Assembly: GCA_963575745.1 (NCBI GenBank)
Contig: CAUYUJ010008628.1
Span: 1-38,988, forward strand
Reading direction: 5' to 3'
Source of the DNA: Prorocentrum cordatum
Taxonomy: Eukaryota; Sar; Dinophyceae; Prorocentrales; Prorocentraceae
DNA: 38,988 nucleotides
Shown here: in pieces, positions 26,275 to 36,088 of the stretch
Layout: each line of letters opens with the position of its first letter
Position numbering within the stretch: the first letter of the stretch is position 1
The notes under the pieces: generated by a model
Told to the model about the DNA's origin: nothing
Database searches by the model: none
Seen by the model: the letters and a program-made list of their open reading frames with translations, nothing else
Translations under genes and position numbers: made by a program

Positions 26275-29200
26275 TCAGTAAAACCTTGTGCGCAAACGCT
26301 TTCTCACACCATGCATTTGGATAGTCGTGCACTTCTGGCCGACTTGCGTTGCCAGCTGCAGAGCAATATCAGCAGCAACAAGTTCCGAATGAAAAGATGA
26401 ATGCGCATTCTCGATGAAAACTCCTTTGTGTCCCTTCACTTCAGGCACCCACTCATCACCATTGTATGTGTAAACTACAACCACAGCGGCAGCGGCCCCA
26501 TTTTCACCAGTATAACCCCCATCTGAGAAAAACTGGATAGCTGACCCATTACAGGCAACAGCGGCAACAGCGTCCAAATCCACATCTATGATGTCCGCTT
26601 TTTGATCCAATACCCAATTGCACACCCGATCTGCCAAAGCATTGTATTCACGCGGGCGCCAATCAAAACAAGCAAGAAACCCACCCTTGTAGTCAAAGAA
26701 CCGAGAATATATGTTGAACAAGTTTTCCCTCATTCTGCCAATGTCCTGTTCGTAGTGCGGGTTCGCGATGCGGATCTCCACGTTCACAAGCTGAGCGAGA
26801 GTCTGATTGTCCACCACGAATTCGACTTGCGGCTTCGCCGGCCGGTGTGACCAGAGTTGGTCCCGCTTCATACACTTGGTCAGGGGCAGCGTCTGGTAGT
26901 CCATGTCGGTGCGGTCGGCCCGAGGCGCGGCTGCACGCGCGCAGGCAGAAACATATCCAGGGTGAGGTTGGGGAAGGTTGAGTTTGTCACAAGCAAGGCG
27001 CACAAAATCTTTCATGTGAGAGTACCACTCTGATTCGTCGCGGCAAGAATCAAGACGTGCACGCCAATGTACATCCCACACACGCGCAAACAAAGTCGAA
27101 AACTGCAACTGTGGGCCGCTCTTGCTATGCAGGAGCTGCTCTCTTTTCCGTTTGTTCGATGGGATGTCTTTCACACTTTCCCATATGTCTAAATCACGGT
27201 CCCGGCGAATGGAAGAGAGCTGCTTGGCAACTGTACGCTCATGCCAGACGTGCCGAAACAACCTTTCCATGATCGCTATGTGGATTTGCTTGTAATTGCA
27301 ATTCAACATCCATGTATCTAGCTTTCGCGCAGTGCGCTTGTAATAAGCCATGCGGCTGTGGTCGCCTGGGGCTGGTCGAAAACGAAATGCAGATCTCAAC
27401 ATCTGCCGCTCCCACCGCACTGCCTCAAGCAGAGACGTCGAATTCCAATACATGATTGGGCATAGAAACAATGCTGTCGCCCTGGGCACAGATGCAAAAG
27501 CCTCAAGTTTGAGGCTCACTGGTGCTTTGCCGCGATACTGCCGGTGGTATTTGTAGAACGCTTTTCGTCCAAGTCCGAATCGATGCCGGAATAGACTCTC
27601 TGCAGGGTGTTCAACATCAATAACACCTCCCAACGCATACATTGATGTGCAGACCTTGTAGTGCAAAACGGCATCATTGCATCGCACCTCCGCTACGGGG
27701 CCGGCCAGAGGAGAACGTACAGACATGACTTCCAGCGATTCTGGTTTCCAAGTCCACTTGTAACGCTGCCAGATAAGATCGGTAACGCTTTGAACCATGA
27801 AAGTGAACTGCTCAAACGTGCGTGCAACAAGGAACAGATTGTCAACGAAATTTACACTGCCCAGGCGTTCCCCCGAATCTAAATAAAACCCGACTCCCAG
27901 AGAGTCCCAGACGCCCTCGAGGTGATCAAGAACGGTCTCGAACATAAAATTGAAAATATGCGGTTCAGCCTTGCCCCCCGTCTTGAGGGCCTTTGTCATG
28001 GGCATGTCGTCCGTAACCGCCACTCCTGGAATGTCCAGCGTGACTTCAACGTCAGACAGGTCCCGGGCCAAATTCAGCAGCTGATGTGCAGAAGCCCCAC
28101 CTTTGCGGAACGTGTCGATGATGCTTGCGTGCTCTACTGAATCGAACGCAGTCAAAATGTCCTGTGCTGCTAATATCAATGTGACATCGTCCCACCGCCT
28201 CGCATAAGCAACAATTTCAAAAAGAACTCCAAATACGTCGTCAACTGATGTCTTTTTCTTGTATCCGTAGCTGTGGGCCCGCATCGGTTTGGCGATGGTG
28301 CGGGCGATGCTCACGTAGGCCGTGCCCGAGAAGAGTTTGTACAGGTGGTCCAACATGCCAAGCCACCTGAATTGCCTGAGCGATGATGGACTGGGTACTT
28401 TCTGCACTCCGCGCAAAACAAACTTCTTCCATGTGGCCAACTCCTGAACACTCCAAGACGTGTCGTTACACCTCTTCAAGAGAAGCTCATACAGCCTACA
28501 TTTCATCCAGTGTGGGGCGAAAACCCAAGCCTTTCCCAGTATCTCGTCCGGGCCAGGCGCTGAAGTTAATGATAAGCGAGAGAGGGTATCAGCAAAATCA
28601 GCAAACGACGGGGCTCCGATAACATGATTGTCCAAAGTGTTGGCGTACGCCGTGGCCCGGCACTTCTCGACAACGGCGCTGAAATTAGTGTTGCTCCCCG
28701 CAGTGCCTGCGAACTTATGTTTTCCAAGCTGTGTGAGTGCCCCCTTCCACGTGCCTCTATCTGCTGACTCTTGCCCCTCAATGCTCAAGACTACCGGTGG
28801 CTGCGCATCCAAAGCCTTACTTCGTTGAGAGATGCAGGTGAGGATGTACTTGTTTGTGCCACGCCTGCCCCACTGACCTATTGATGCGTCCGGCTTTGCC
28901 TGACCAGAAGAGGATGCGTGTTTTCGTTTCCTTTTCCTACCGCCTACTGCTCGTTCAACGTCTATATCATCGTCGTCCACTTCCGTGGTGCGATCCTTGC
29001 CCGCACTCTTGAAAATGGCACTCCGCACGGACGAAACGCAGTCTGCTAAGCTCATGTTCTCGGAGCGCCCCGTCGAGACGTCATACCAGAACTGCGCTTT
29101 GTCGCAAAGACGGTCGATATTCCAACTCTGTTGCACCTTGCGGAAATCAGAAAGCTCAGCTTTAGGAGTCCTTTTACACTGATCCGTATCAAGAAGAATT

Positions 29201-29976
29201 CTGAGACGAACTGGTAGGTGATCAGACTTCCGGAGCTCCGAGTTCGGATCTTCATCCACCTGAAAATCAGGAAACGCCGGTAGATGTTGTGACAATGACG
29301 TGCTGGCAAAATCAATTTGCGACTTGTTTCTGGCAGTCCTCTTCCTCCCCACCCTCGTGAAAGATCGATCCAAAGGGATATTCGCAAACGAGTTGTGAAC
29401 AACGAGGTCGTGCGAGACATGGAAATCTAAAACAGTCCTTTGCATTCCAACACGATGAGAAGGAAGGGCTCTTGCACACGAATTGCCCGTAACCCCAAGT
29501 GTGTCAGGCGGCAGGCTGACATTAGCATCCATGCCCAAGAAAACTATCGGGTGCCACTGCTTGCAAAGCACCTTCTCCCTCGCAAGGACGATCGATGCAG
29601 AAAGCCGGTGCAAGGTGGGACTGTCTGCAAGCCTGTCAGTGCCATAATCCAGGATGTGTGCTGAAGCGAATATGTGATTCCCCACGACAACAATACTAAA
29701 ACGATCTTCGTGTACCTCCCATATGATAGATGACACATCGGCTTTAGGCAAAACAATTGCGCAATCTTTACCTGCGACAGAACGTACTGCAAAATGCTTA
29801 TGAACACTGACCCCCCACTGCGGCACTTCTTGTAAGCATGCTACTGTTGAGGGCCCGTACCGGCGAGCCATGCATTTCAACACAGCGCCAGTCCTGTATC
29901 GAGATCTCTTCTGCGTGTTCCAAGTCACAAACTCGAAGTTCACGAGGTCTGGAGAGACTGCAGTGGCGTCAACCAT
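26275..29976 (-). CDS. Non-LTR retrotransposon (LINE) polyprotein
   Basis: An uninterrupted 1233-residue frame from ATG (MVDATAVSPD) to TGA. Residues 14-260 form an apurinic-type endonuclease (EEP) with all expected landmarks: WN20, LQE50, D150-A-N152, IDF (221-223) and SDH (251-253); it would nick target DNA. A basic linker RKRKRKH follows (347-353). The reverse transcriptase spans about 520-780: motif A AQDILTAFDSV (604-614), motif B KTGGKAEPHIFN (665-676), and motif C FVDN (710-713) in place of the usual YADD. The C-terminus (about 1050-1210) carries the RNase H motifs in permuted order: VVDNQTL and REYNALADRVCN first, then FFSDGGYTGENG and SFHSELVAAD. No Gag-like first ORF is visible. A spliced-leader relic array lies about 200 bp upstream, so the mRNA was probably trans-spliced. 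It looks full length and potentially intact; activity unknown. Confidence 0.95.
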   Translation of the reverse strand: MVDATAVSPDLVNFEFVTWNTQKRSRYRTGAVLKCMARRYGPSTVACLQEVPQWGVSVHKHFAVRSVAGKDCAIVLPKADVSSIIWEVHEDRFSIVVVGNHIFASAHILDYGTDRLADSPTLHRLSASIVLAREKVLCKQWHPIVFLGMDANVSLPPDTLGVTGNSCARALPSHRVGMQRTVLDFHVSHDLVVHNSFANIPLDRSFTRVGRKRTARNKSQIDFASTSLSQHLPAFPDFQVDEDPNSELRKSDHLPVRLRILLDTDQCKRTPKAELSDFRKVQQSWNIDRLCDKAQFWYDVSTGRSENMSLADCVSSVRSAIFKSAGKDRTTEVDDDDIDVERAVGGRKRKRKHASSSGQAKPDASIGQWGRRGTNKYILTCISQRSKALDAQPPVVLSIEGQESADRGTWKGALTQLGKHKFAGTAGSNTNFSAVVEKCRATAYANTLDNHVIGAPSFADFADTLSRLSLTSAPGPDEILGKAWVFAPHWMKCRLYELLLKRCNDTSWSVQELATWKKFVLRGVQKVPSPSSLRQFRWLGMLDHLYKLFSGTAYVSIARTIAKPMRAHSYGYKKKTSVDDVFGVLFEIVAYARRWDDVTLILAAQDILTAFDSVEHASIIDTFRKGGASAHQLLNLARDLSDVEVTLDIPGVAVTDDMPMTKALKTGGKAEPHIFNFMFETVLDHLEGVWDSLGVGFYLDSGERLGSVNFVDNLFLVARTFEQFTFMVQSVTDLIWQRYKWTWKPESLEVMSVRSPLAGPVAEVRCNDAVLHYKVCTSMYALGGVIDVEHPAESLFRHRFGLGRKAFYKYHRQYRGKAPVSLKLEAFASVPRATALFLCPIMYWNSTSLLEAVRWERQMLRSAFRFRPAPGDHSRMAYYKRTARKLDTWMLNCNYKQIHIAIMERLFRHVWHERTVAKQLSSIRRDRDLDIWESVKDIPSNKRKREQLLHSKSGPQLQFSTLFARVWDVHWRARLDSCRDESEWYSHMKDFVRLACDKLNLPQPHPGYVSACARAAAPRADRTDMDYQTLPLTKCMKRDQLWSHRPAKPQVEFVVDNQTLAQLVNVEIRIANPHYEQDIGRMRENLFNIYSRFFDYKGGFLACFDWRPREYNALADRVCNWVLDQKADIIDVDLDAVAAVACNGSAIQFFSDGGYTGENGAAAAVVVVYTYNGDEWVPEVKGHKGVFIENAHSSFHSELVAADIALQLATQVGQKCTTIQMHGVRKRLRTRFY

Positions 29977-30172
29977 GCAGTCGAAGGCGAAGAGAATAAA
30001 GAAGAGAAAACCGATATGAGAATGCAGCTGGTGTAGACCTTATATGCCCGATGTCCTCGCCGCCCTCCGAAATAGCCAGTGCAATAAACGCACCCACTGG
30101 AAGGCATGTGCTAGAACGGTCCACTAGGCATGGCTACCCTTGACCCCCTTGACCCAGGAGTGGCATGACCCC

Positions 30173-30232
30173 CTTGAGCCAATCGGGCTTGAGCCAAAAT
30201 GGCTTGAGCCAAAATGGCTTGAGCCAAAATGG
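30173..30232 (-). other. Tandem spliced-leader relic array
   Basis: The minus strand shows three perfect copies of CCATTTTGGCTCAAG, the last 15 nt of the dinoflagellate leader, followed by CCCGATTGGCTCAAG. More decayed pieces (CTGGGTCAAG, GGGGTCAAG, GGGTAGCCATGCC) lie closer to the LINE at 30127-30160. Copies become more degenerate toward the gene, as expected if each round of trans-splicing and retroposition added a new leader outside the older ones. Confidence 0.92.
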
Positions 30233-30249
30233 CGAGCCAGAGGGTTTGA

Positions 30250-30490
30250 AGCGAGAATGGGCGGACCCTCTCAGCGAGCTTTGGGTCTTCTCAGAAGCCC
30301 TCGGGCCTTTTTGGAAGTTCTTTAAGGCCGCCTCCGAAGCCACGGGCGGCTTCTCCGAAGCCGCGAGGGCTTCTGAGAAGCCCCGCCGCCTTCTGATACT
30401 TGGAAGTTCTTCAGGCCGTCTCCGAAGCCACACGGCGGCTCCTCCGAAGGCGCGAGGGCTTCTGAGAAGCCCCGCCGCCTGCTGAGAACC
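30250..30490. repeat. Duplicated block of GGCTTCT/AGAAGCC palindromes
   Basis: A block of about 85-90 bp (GGAAGTTCTT..AGGCCG.CTCCGAAGCCAC) occurs at about 30311 and 30402. It contains palindromes such as GGGCTTCTGAGAAGCCC, once near 30367 and again near 30456. Confidence 0.85.
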
Positions 30491-31154
30491 CGCTCCCCCT
30501 CACTTCCCCCCCCGAGCTCGCCGCCGATGCCCGCTGGAACCAATGCCGGGCCACCTCAGACCCCCGGCGAGACCCAAGTGCACCCGCCGGTCGCAAGAAA
30601 CATGTGCAGTCGGGGGCTTGACCCAAGGAGCCCAAAATAAGGAACGAGGCCCTTTTTTTCCATGAGTTAAACTTCGATTTCGTATCGGAAAGCGAAGGAA
30701 AACCTGAGGCAAGCTGCGAAACACTTAAGGAACGCGGAGCCGCTCCCCAACGAAAAGGGTTCCTTCTTCAGGGCCCCGACTGTAAGTGAAAACGTGAATC
30801 AGGACGGCGGATGAAAAATAGTGGGTTCGGGCCACATATCAATGCTTGGAGCAGGACGGCACCTGAAACAGGTTGGGATCTGGAGCCTCCCGGGTAAGGG
30901 AAATCAATCAACACCGATACCGCTACTCCCGAGACCTGTTCCTGGGTGCGTTCTGGCCCGGATTCCGACGCGAATGCACCGGTGGCGGCGAGGGCCTCCC
31001 TGGAGGCCCCCCAAGGAGGAATGCGAAGCAAGGGCAGCGGTAAGGGGGACCTTGCCCTGCTTTGAAAACTCCTCCTCCTCCTCCTCCTCCTCTTCCTCCT
31101 CCTCCTCCTACTCCTCCTCCTTCTCCTCCTCATCCTCCTCCTCCGTCCTCCGTC

Positions 31155-31190
<36 letters not shown>

Positions 31191-31481
31191 CTCCCCCTCC
31201 TCCTCCTTTTCTTTCTCCTCCTTTCCTCCTCCTCCTGCCGTTCAGCGACCGATGGGTACTTTGTGCAACGAGCCCCCGCGGTGGCCCACGCGTACAAACC
31301 GCCCAGCGGCTCTGCGAGGGCGGCCAGCTCCAGGCCCTCGCCGCCCAGCGCCGCGGCCTCGGCCGCGCTGAGCTGCGCCCCCAGCGCCGAGCGCTCGGCC
31401 TCCGTGAGGCCCCCGTAGACCAGCGCGCCTCCTTCGGGTGTTGCTAGAAGTACCCCCAGGCCCAAGGTTCCCCCAGGATTC
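30491..31481. other. Gene-free stretch with a TCC tract
   Basis: No recognisable gene. A (TCC)n/(CTCGTC)n pyrimidine tract occupies 31066-31236. The rest is GC-rich single-copy-looking DNA. Confidence 0.55.
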
Positions 31482-31550
31482 AATCGGGCGCGCCCCCCAA
31501 CAGAAGGATTTTCGACGACAAAATACGAATACTCAAAAACTACGCCAAAC
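31482..31550. mobile_element. MITE family 1, left-end fragment
   Basis: AATCGGGCGCGCCCCC, then AGGATTTTCGACGACAAAATA, resembles the left ends of copies A and B. The right end is missing. Confidence 0.55.
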
Positions 31551-31576
31551 GCTGAGACTCACGCGCGCACCGTTCG

Positions 31577-31860
31577 CGGCCGTTTTGTGGGGATGCCTCA
31601 AGCGGTTTGCCTCTTTTCTGTCCCAACATCCTTCCCCTTCGGAACAGACTTGGAAAATGTCTCGAGCGAGGCGCTCATTTTCACGTCCCGGCCGTTTTGT
31701 GGGGATGTCTCAAGCGGTGTGCCTGTTTTCTGTCCCAACATCCTTCGGTATCGAAGCAGGATTGGAGGATGTGTCGAGCGAGGCGCTCAATTGCACGTCC
31801 CTAAGGGGAGCCGCCGAGGGGTATTGCGCGGTCCCGTTCGCGGCCGTTTTGTGGGCAGTC
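31577..31860. repeat. 112-bp tandem repeat (2.3 copies)
   Basis: CGGCCGTTTTGTGGGGATG starts at 31577 and 31689, with a truncated copy at 31841. Each full unit also contains TCTGTCCCAACATCCTTC and GAGCGAGGCGCTCA. Confidence 0.9.
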
Positions 31861-31919
31861 GCCAGCCACTCTGAGATCTGACGCTGCTTATCATGGCTGA
31901 ACTTCGGTTGGTTGACTGA

Positions 31920-34408
31920 TTATAATATAAAAAGATCCCATTCAGATATTCCCTTTTCAGGGTCAAGCGTGAGTGCTGGGCGTTTCCGCAGAATGCTGCG
32001 CACTACCTGGCGCGTGTGTGACTCTGGGTCATGATGGACGGCAGTGTCCACGAGGTTGCATTGCACCACCATGCATCGATCAGACCCGTCCAATCTGAGG
32101 ATGGCATGCTGGGTTGATCTTCGTGCGGTTGGAAGTGCGCATCCTGTCCCAGTACTCTCGGCAGTCCACTGGCACCTCCAAAAAGAGGGCAGGTTGCCCC
32201 GCTGAGCTCCGAGCATGTTGCCCCGCGGAACTCTGCGCAGGCTGCCCCGCGGAACGTGGGGCCGCCACTGGCGCGGCAAGAGCGGATGCGCTCGCCGCCG
32301 ACATGGCAACGCCGGCAGTTCCCACGGGCGTCCGTGGAGTTCCTGTCGGAGTACTGATATCAAAGTCCTGACGTGTCTTTTCCTCGATGTTATAAGACTC
32401 GACTGTCTTACCTCTGGGAGCCATTCCTGGCGCCTTCGACGAGGTGGCAAGTAGCTTTTCAACACCGCGTCTCGCGGAGGAAGCACCCCTAGTCCGTCCT
32501 TCCAGCGCGGGCACCCGCCCTGTCTTGTGCGTCCGGCCTGGTGTAGGGCCGCGACGTGCCACAAGCTTCTTCGGAGTAGGGGTGCTGGTGGCCTGAAATG
32601 CAGCTGCTGCGGCAGCTTCTGCTGGTCCTCTGGATCGTTGTCGATCAGCAGGTTGCCCCGCATACCGATGTTGCTTGCTGTCCCCAAGGGTGGGATCATC
32701 TGGGCACTGGCTCTTCTTCCTCTTAGGTCTGAACTGATCGGGGCCAAGATGGGCTCGATGAGTCGGAAGATGCAGGAATATCGATGATCGCCTCTGGCAT
32801 TGGCTTAGGAGTTGCCTTGGCCGCGGCCCCTGCCGGCGCCCCTTGCACGCGACGCGTGGGACCTCGGTCAGGGTCCAAATCGACTTCATCTGCCGTCCTG
32901 AAGGCCGTGTTCTTAATAGTGGTCTTGAGCTTAACCTGAAAGAAGGTAGGTCGTGGCGCTTCGTCTTGCGACTATGCTTGTCTTTATCCAGCCCACACTT
33001 TGAGCACGGTGAGTGATCCCCCTCTCAGGGGAAAGATCCTGATCTTCTGCGACAGCGTACTTGGGGTCGATCGGGGCATCCGTCTGACCTGTAACGCTCG
33101 CAATGCCCGAATCGCTTGACTCGCACCCTTCAGGGGCAGCGTCCGTAAGATCAACTCTTTCAGCCATCTCAGCATCTTCATCTTCATCAGCTTCTCGTGG
33201 GCCTTTTCCTTCTGATTTGTGATCAGCAGGTTCCCCTGCGTGCCGATCGCGATTGAACTGCGCCAAATAGTGAGTGGAGGTCGAGTTTTTTCAAAACGAA
33301 GCTTGTGCGGGCTATTTCGTCAACTGTGGCGAGGTCGTAGTCGCTCTCCGTCAGCTGCTCATTATATAGCGTTGCATTGGGGTCGGCACAGTGACCCCGA
33401 CCATCACCATGGGACCAAGCCCGCGGGGTTCTTCTAAACTTCGGGCTTCTTGATCGACGCTTCATGGGGCAACCGAGCCTGTGGTCAGCATATTTGGGGC
33501 ATGCACAACATACGTTTCTGTAGAGCTTCCGTTCCTCGACGATAGCCCTCTTCACGCTGCGCGTGGCCATCTTATCTTGTGATGCGATAGGTCCTGCCCC
33601 TGTCGATCGCATGATCTTTCCCGCCACATCTCGTTTGACCTCGCGAAGAGGATGCCAATGCCGGATACGATGCTCACCCCAGGCCTAATCATGCCAACAT
33701 TGCATCTGACCTGAGGGCATGTACTGACGAGCCGATCCAGCTTCCGTGTAGCCATTGAGACGCCGCGTGCAAACTCTGGATATTCTTCCCCTCGCGGTTG
33801 ACCATCCTGAGGCGGGTGTCCCCGCAGGCGCCCCCACCTGGAAGTGGCCGGGCTATTAGCCTGGCATGGCGGGGCCTTTGGGGCCCCCGCATCAGGAAGG
33901 CAAAGGCGCAGACGACCGCTAGAACGAGCACCACGCAGCGGGCGCGCGTACGATCTAGTGTGCGACTGGGAACCCGACCGCGACGTATCACGCGGTCACT
34001 GTCTTCCCGTTCTTCGCCCTCGTCATCGTCGCGCAAATTTTGATTCCTCCAGACTGGGCGGCTCGGCGATCGCTTCTGGCAGCTCATGGATCGATCTGAA
34101 GCAACAAAAGTGCATCGACATTCTTCCTTACGACCAATATCAGACTGCATACGCCCAGATCGATCACCAGCGTCTCGCGGTTTTCCCCGCAAAGAAACAC
34201 CATCGGTCAATTCCATGTCTGTCGGATTTCCAATCGCCCGAGGATAGAGCACCGCATGTATTCCTTCATCTGTTGCAACAGTGATAGATTCTAAGTCCGC
34301 GGGTGTCCCCGCCATGCCAAAATCTCGTTCGGCGGGCATGTGGAAGTTCTCAGCGAACTCAATATCTGCGGGTTGCCCAGCGATGGGTATACCCAACCAT
34401 TCTGCCAA
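31920..34408 (-). other. Degenerate region downstream of Gag remnant
   Basis: Several overlapping minus-strand frames of 110-275 codons (31920-32747, 32080-32889, 32931-33266, 33223-33627, 33689-34408) continue the direction of the Gag remnant but switch frame repeatedly. I find no protease, integrase or reverse transcriptase motif. One piece has a Cys/His cluster (CCACPKYADHRLGCP, near 33500). The frames carry many A-G-x-P-A words encoded by the hairpin family. Read as a decayed or highly diverged part of the same element. Confidence 0.4.
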
Positions 34409-35097
34409 CTTCGATGTTATTGTGGCCAGCGGACACCTCCTCGAACAGCTCGTCGGCGTAATTCCCGAAGGTCATACTCGCACTTAGATATCTGGCAACC
34501 ATGAAATGAACAATTGCGGCTGAGCAATCGGCAGGGTCGGTTAAAAGTGACTCCCAATCAACATACTGCATGTCGGAGTCTGTTTGAGCCAAGTGTATTG
34601 ACGGACCCTTGCCTCTTCCATCACCTCGGGGGCATTCGCGTCGGAAATGTTATGCACTGTGGCATGTGTCGCACTCCATAGTTTTACCGTTGGCATCCGT
34701 TGGGCTTCCCCGCCGCCCCCTACCCTTGCCTGATGCATGCATGCGGCTTCTGCCAGCACCTTAAAAAATCGTCGTGCTGAGGTCCAGTAAGAGACGCTAA
34801 GAATGCTAGTTTGCCTCCGCCATGTAATCGCCGACGATTGCCTTTGCCCTTACTTCGGCCCTTGCCTTTTCCTTTAAGCGATCGCCGTGCAATGCGCCTG
34901 GCTTTTCGGACTGGTTTCTTCATGACTCTCCGCCAGCGACGCTTGTGCTTTTGATGGCCTAGAAATGACAATTGTGCTTGTTGCTCTTCACTAAGGTATG
35001 TAGGCATATCAGCATAATCCAGGGCGGTAGCTTCGTCATCTGAAGACGTAGCCGTATCGGTACCGGAGTCGAAGTCGGACTCGGCGGGTTGCCCCGC
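32189..35097. repeat. Dispersed 14-nt GC hairpin family
   Basis: Plus-strand consensus GCGGGTTGCCCCGC: a 5-bp stem and 4-nt loop. Copies start at 32189, 32213, 32237 (a 24-bp tandem trio), 32648, 33226, 33812, 34177 (variant), 34299, 34368 and 35084. The similarity often extends to about 24 nt. On the minus strand most read A-G-Q/T/E-P-A in one frame. I see none elsewhere in the window. Confidence 0.85.
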
Positions 35098-36088
35098 CGA
35101 GCCCATTAGGGCCATGGCATGTCTGGGGGAGACCGCGTCGGGCGGTCCCCCAGGTTTGGCCCAAGAGTCTTGCGACCCCGAGGCCGTTCCACGATTCTGA
35201 ACCAGCACTGTAGTGGTCTCAGGTGATTGTGGATCATCATTCCAGACGTTGTTGGCAGGTTGCAATGCCTTGGCCTCCACGTAGAAAGTCTCGGATCGGA
35301 TACCGTGACTAAAGATGCCACAAGAATTGCCGGGGGTTCTCTCAGCAATGTGAGCATATGACCTCATACTTTCAAATAGTGCATCGAATTATTGTTGGTC
35401 TCCCGGCATGAGTTGTTGGAGGAGTTGTTGTGCACGCGATGTCCCCAATCCAAAAGCTCTGAGAAACAATCACTGGTAGGATTCTGCAATTGGGGATGTT
35501 GAAACCGGCTGCTTCCGCTTCGCAACGAGCTATCTCAAACTGTGCTAACGTCTGGTCGATACGTGCACCCGCATGGACTCGAAAGTCAACGAAAGCCGTA
35601 CCAGAGTTGAGTTGGCGCTCCTCTTCTAATTTCTCGAACATCGTGCTTAGGAGGAACATAATGTAGGTGACGCCGTCGGTGTGGCGGCCACCTATGTTGA
35701 CGCCAAAATTAATAACTGCTGGAGGGACTCTCGCGGCTATGGTCCGCGCGAGACCTCCCAAACCTCGCTGCAGAGCTGCAGCTTGCTGGAAGGGCGTCGT
35801 GTTGCCTGTGGTCACATTGATCCAGGCATGTTCTTCGCGGACAAACTCGTGAAAAGGTACTTGACCGGCAGGGTCCCAATGAGGGCCGGTCGTTCTTGCG
35901 TCGTCTCCGCCACGCATATGTCCCACCGCACACCCAATAGCGACCCATTCGAAGCCAAAGATGGTAACACCAATCCAATGGCCTCGTAGGTCGTAGTCAG
36001 ATGTAGTCGGTTGGGACTTCTGCTGTTTAGTCGCAAGTCTGCGTGGGGTCGGAGGCGGCGATATTTCGTATCGCGTGTTTCCATGCAT
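34460..36088 (-). pseudogene. Ty1/copia-like Gag remnant with broken zinc knuckle
   Basis: The first part, from ATG at 36088 (MHGNTRYEISPP), runs 238 codons in one frame. It contains WINVTTGNTTPFQQAAALQ and FRVHAGARIDQTLAQFEIARCEAEA, a pattern I associate with dinoflagellate copia-type Gag. The reading then shifts frame near 35475, meets a TAA at 35389-35391 and continues in the frame of MRSYAHIAERTPGN. A basic KGKGKGRSKGKGNRRR tail follows. A further frame shift leads to a C-x2-C-x4-H-x4-C zinc knuckle at 34632-34673 whose fourth spacer position is a TAA (34650-34652). At least two shifts and two stops make this a pseudogene. The downstream pol is not recognised. Confidence 0.6.
35080..35101. 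repeat. Best-preserved hairpin of the 14-nt family
   Basis: A perfect 9-bp stem, CTCGGCGGG with CCCGCCGAG, around a TTGC loop, inside the Gag remnant, where the minus strand reads GSAGQPAE. Confidence 0.9.

Noticed and set aside
34650-35391. Reassigned stop codons (TAA read as Gln)
   Set aside because: Two premature TAAs would fit Gln, but the same element has frame shifts and the small unknown gene appears to end in TAA; simple C-to-T decay explains them.
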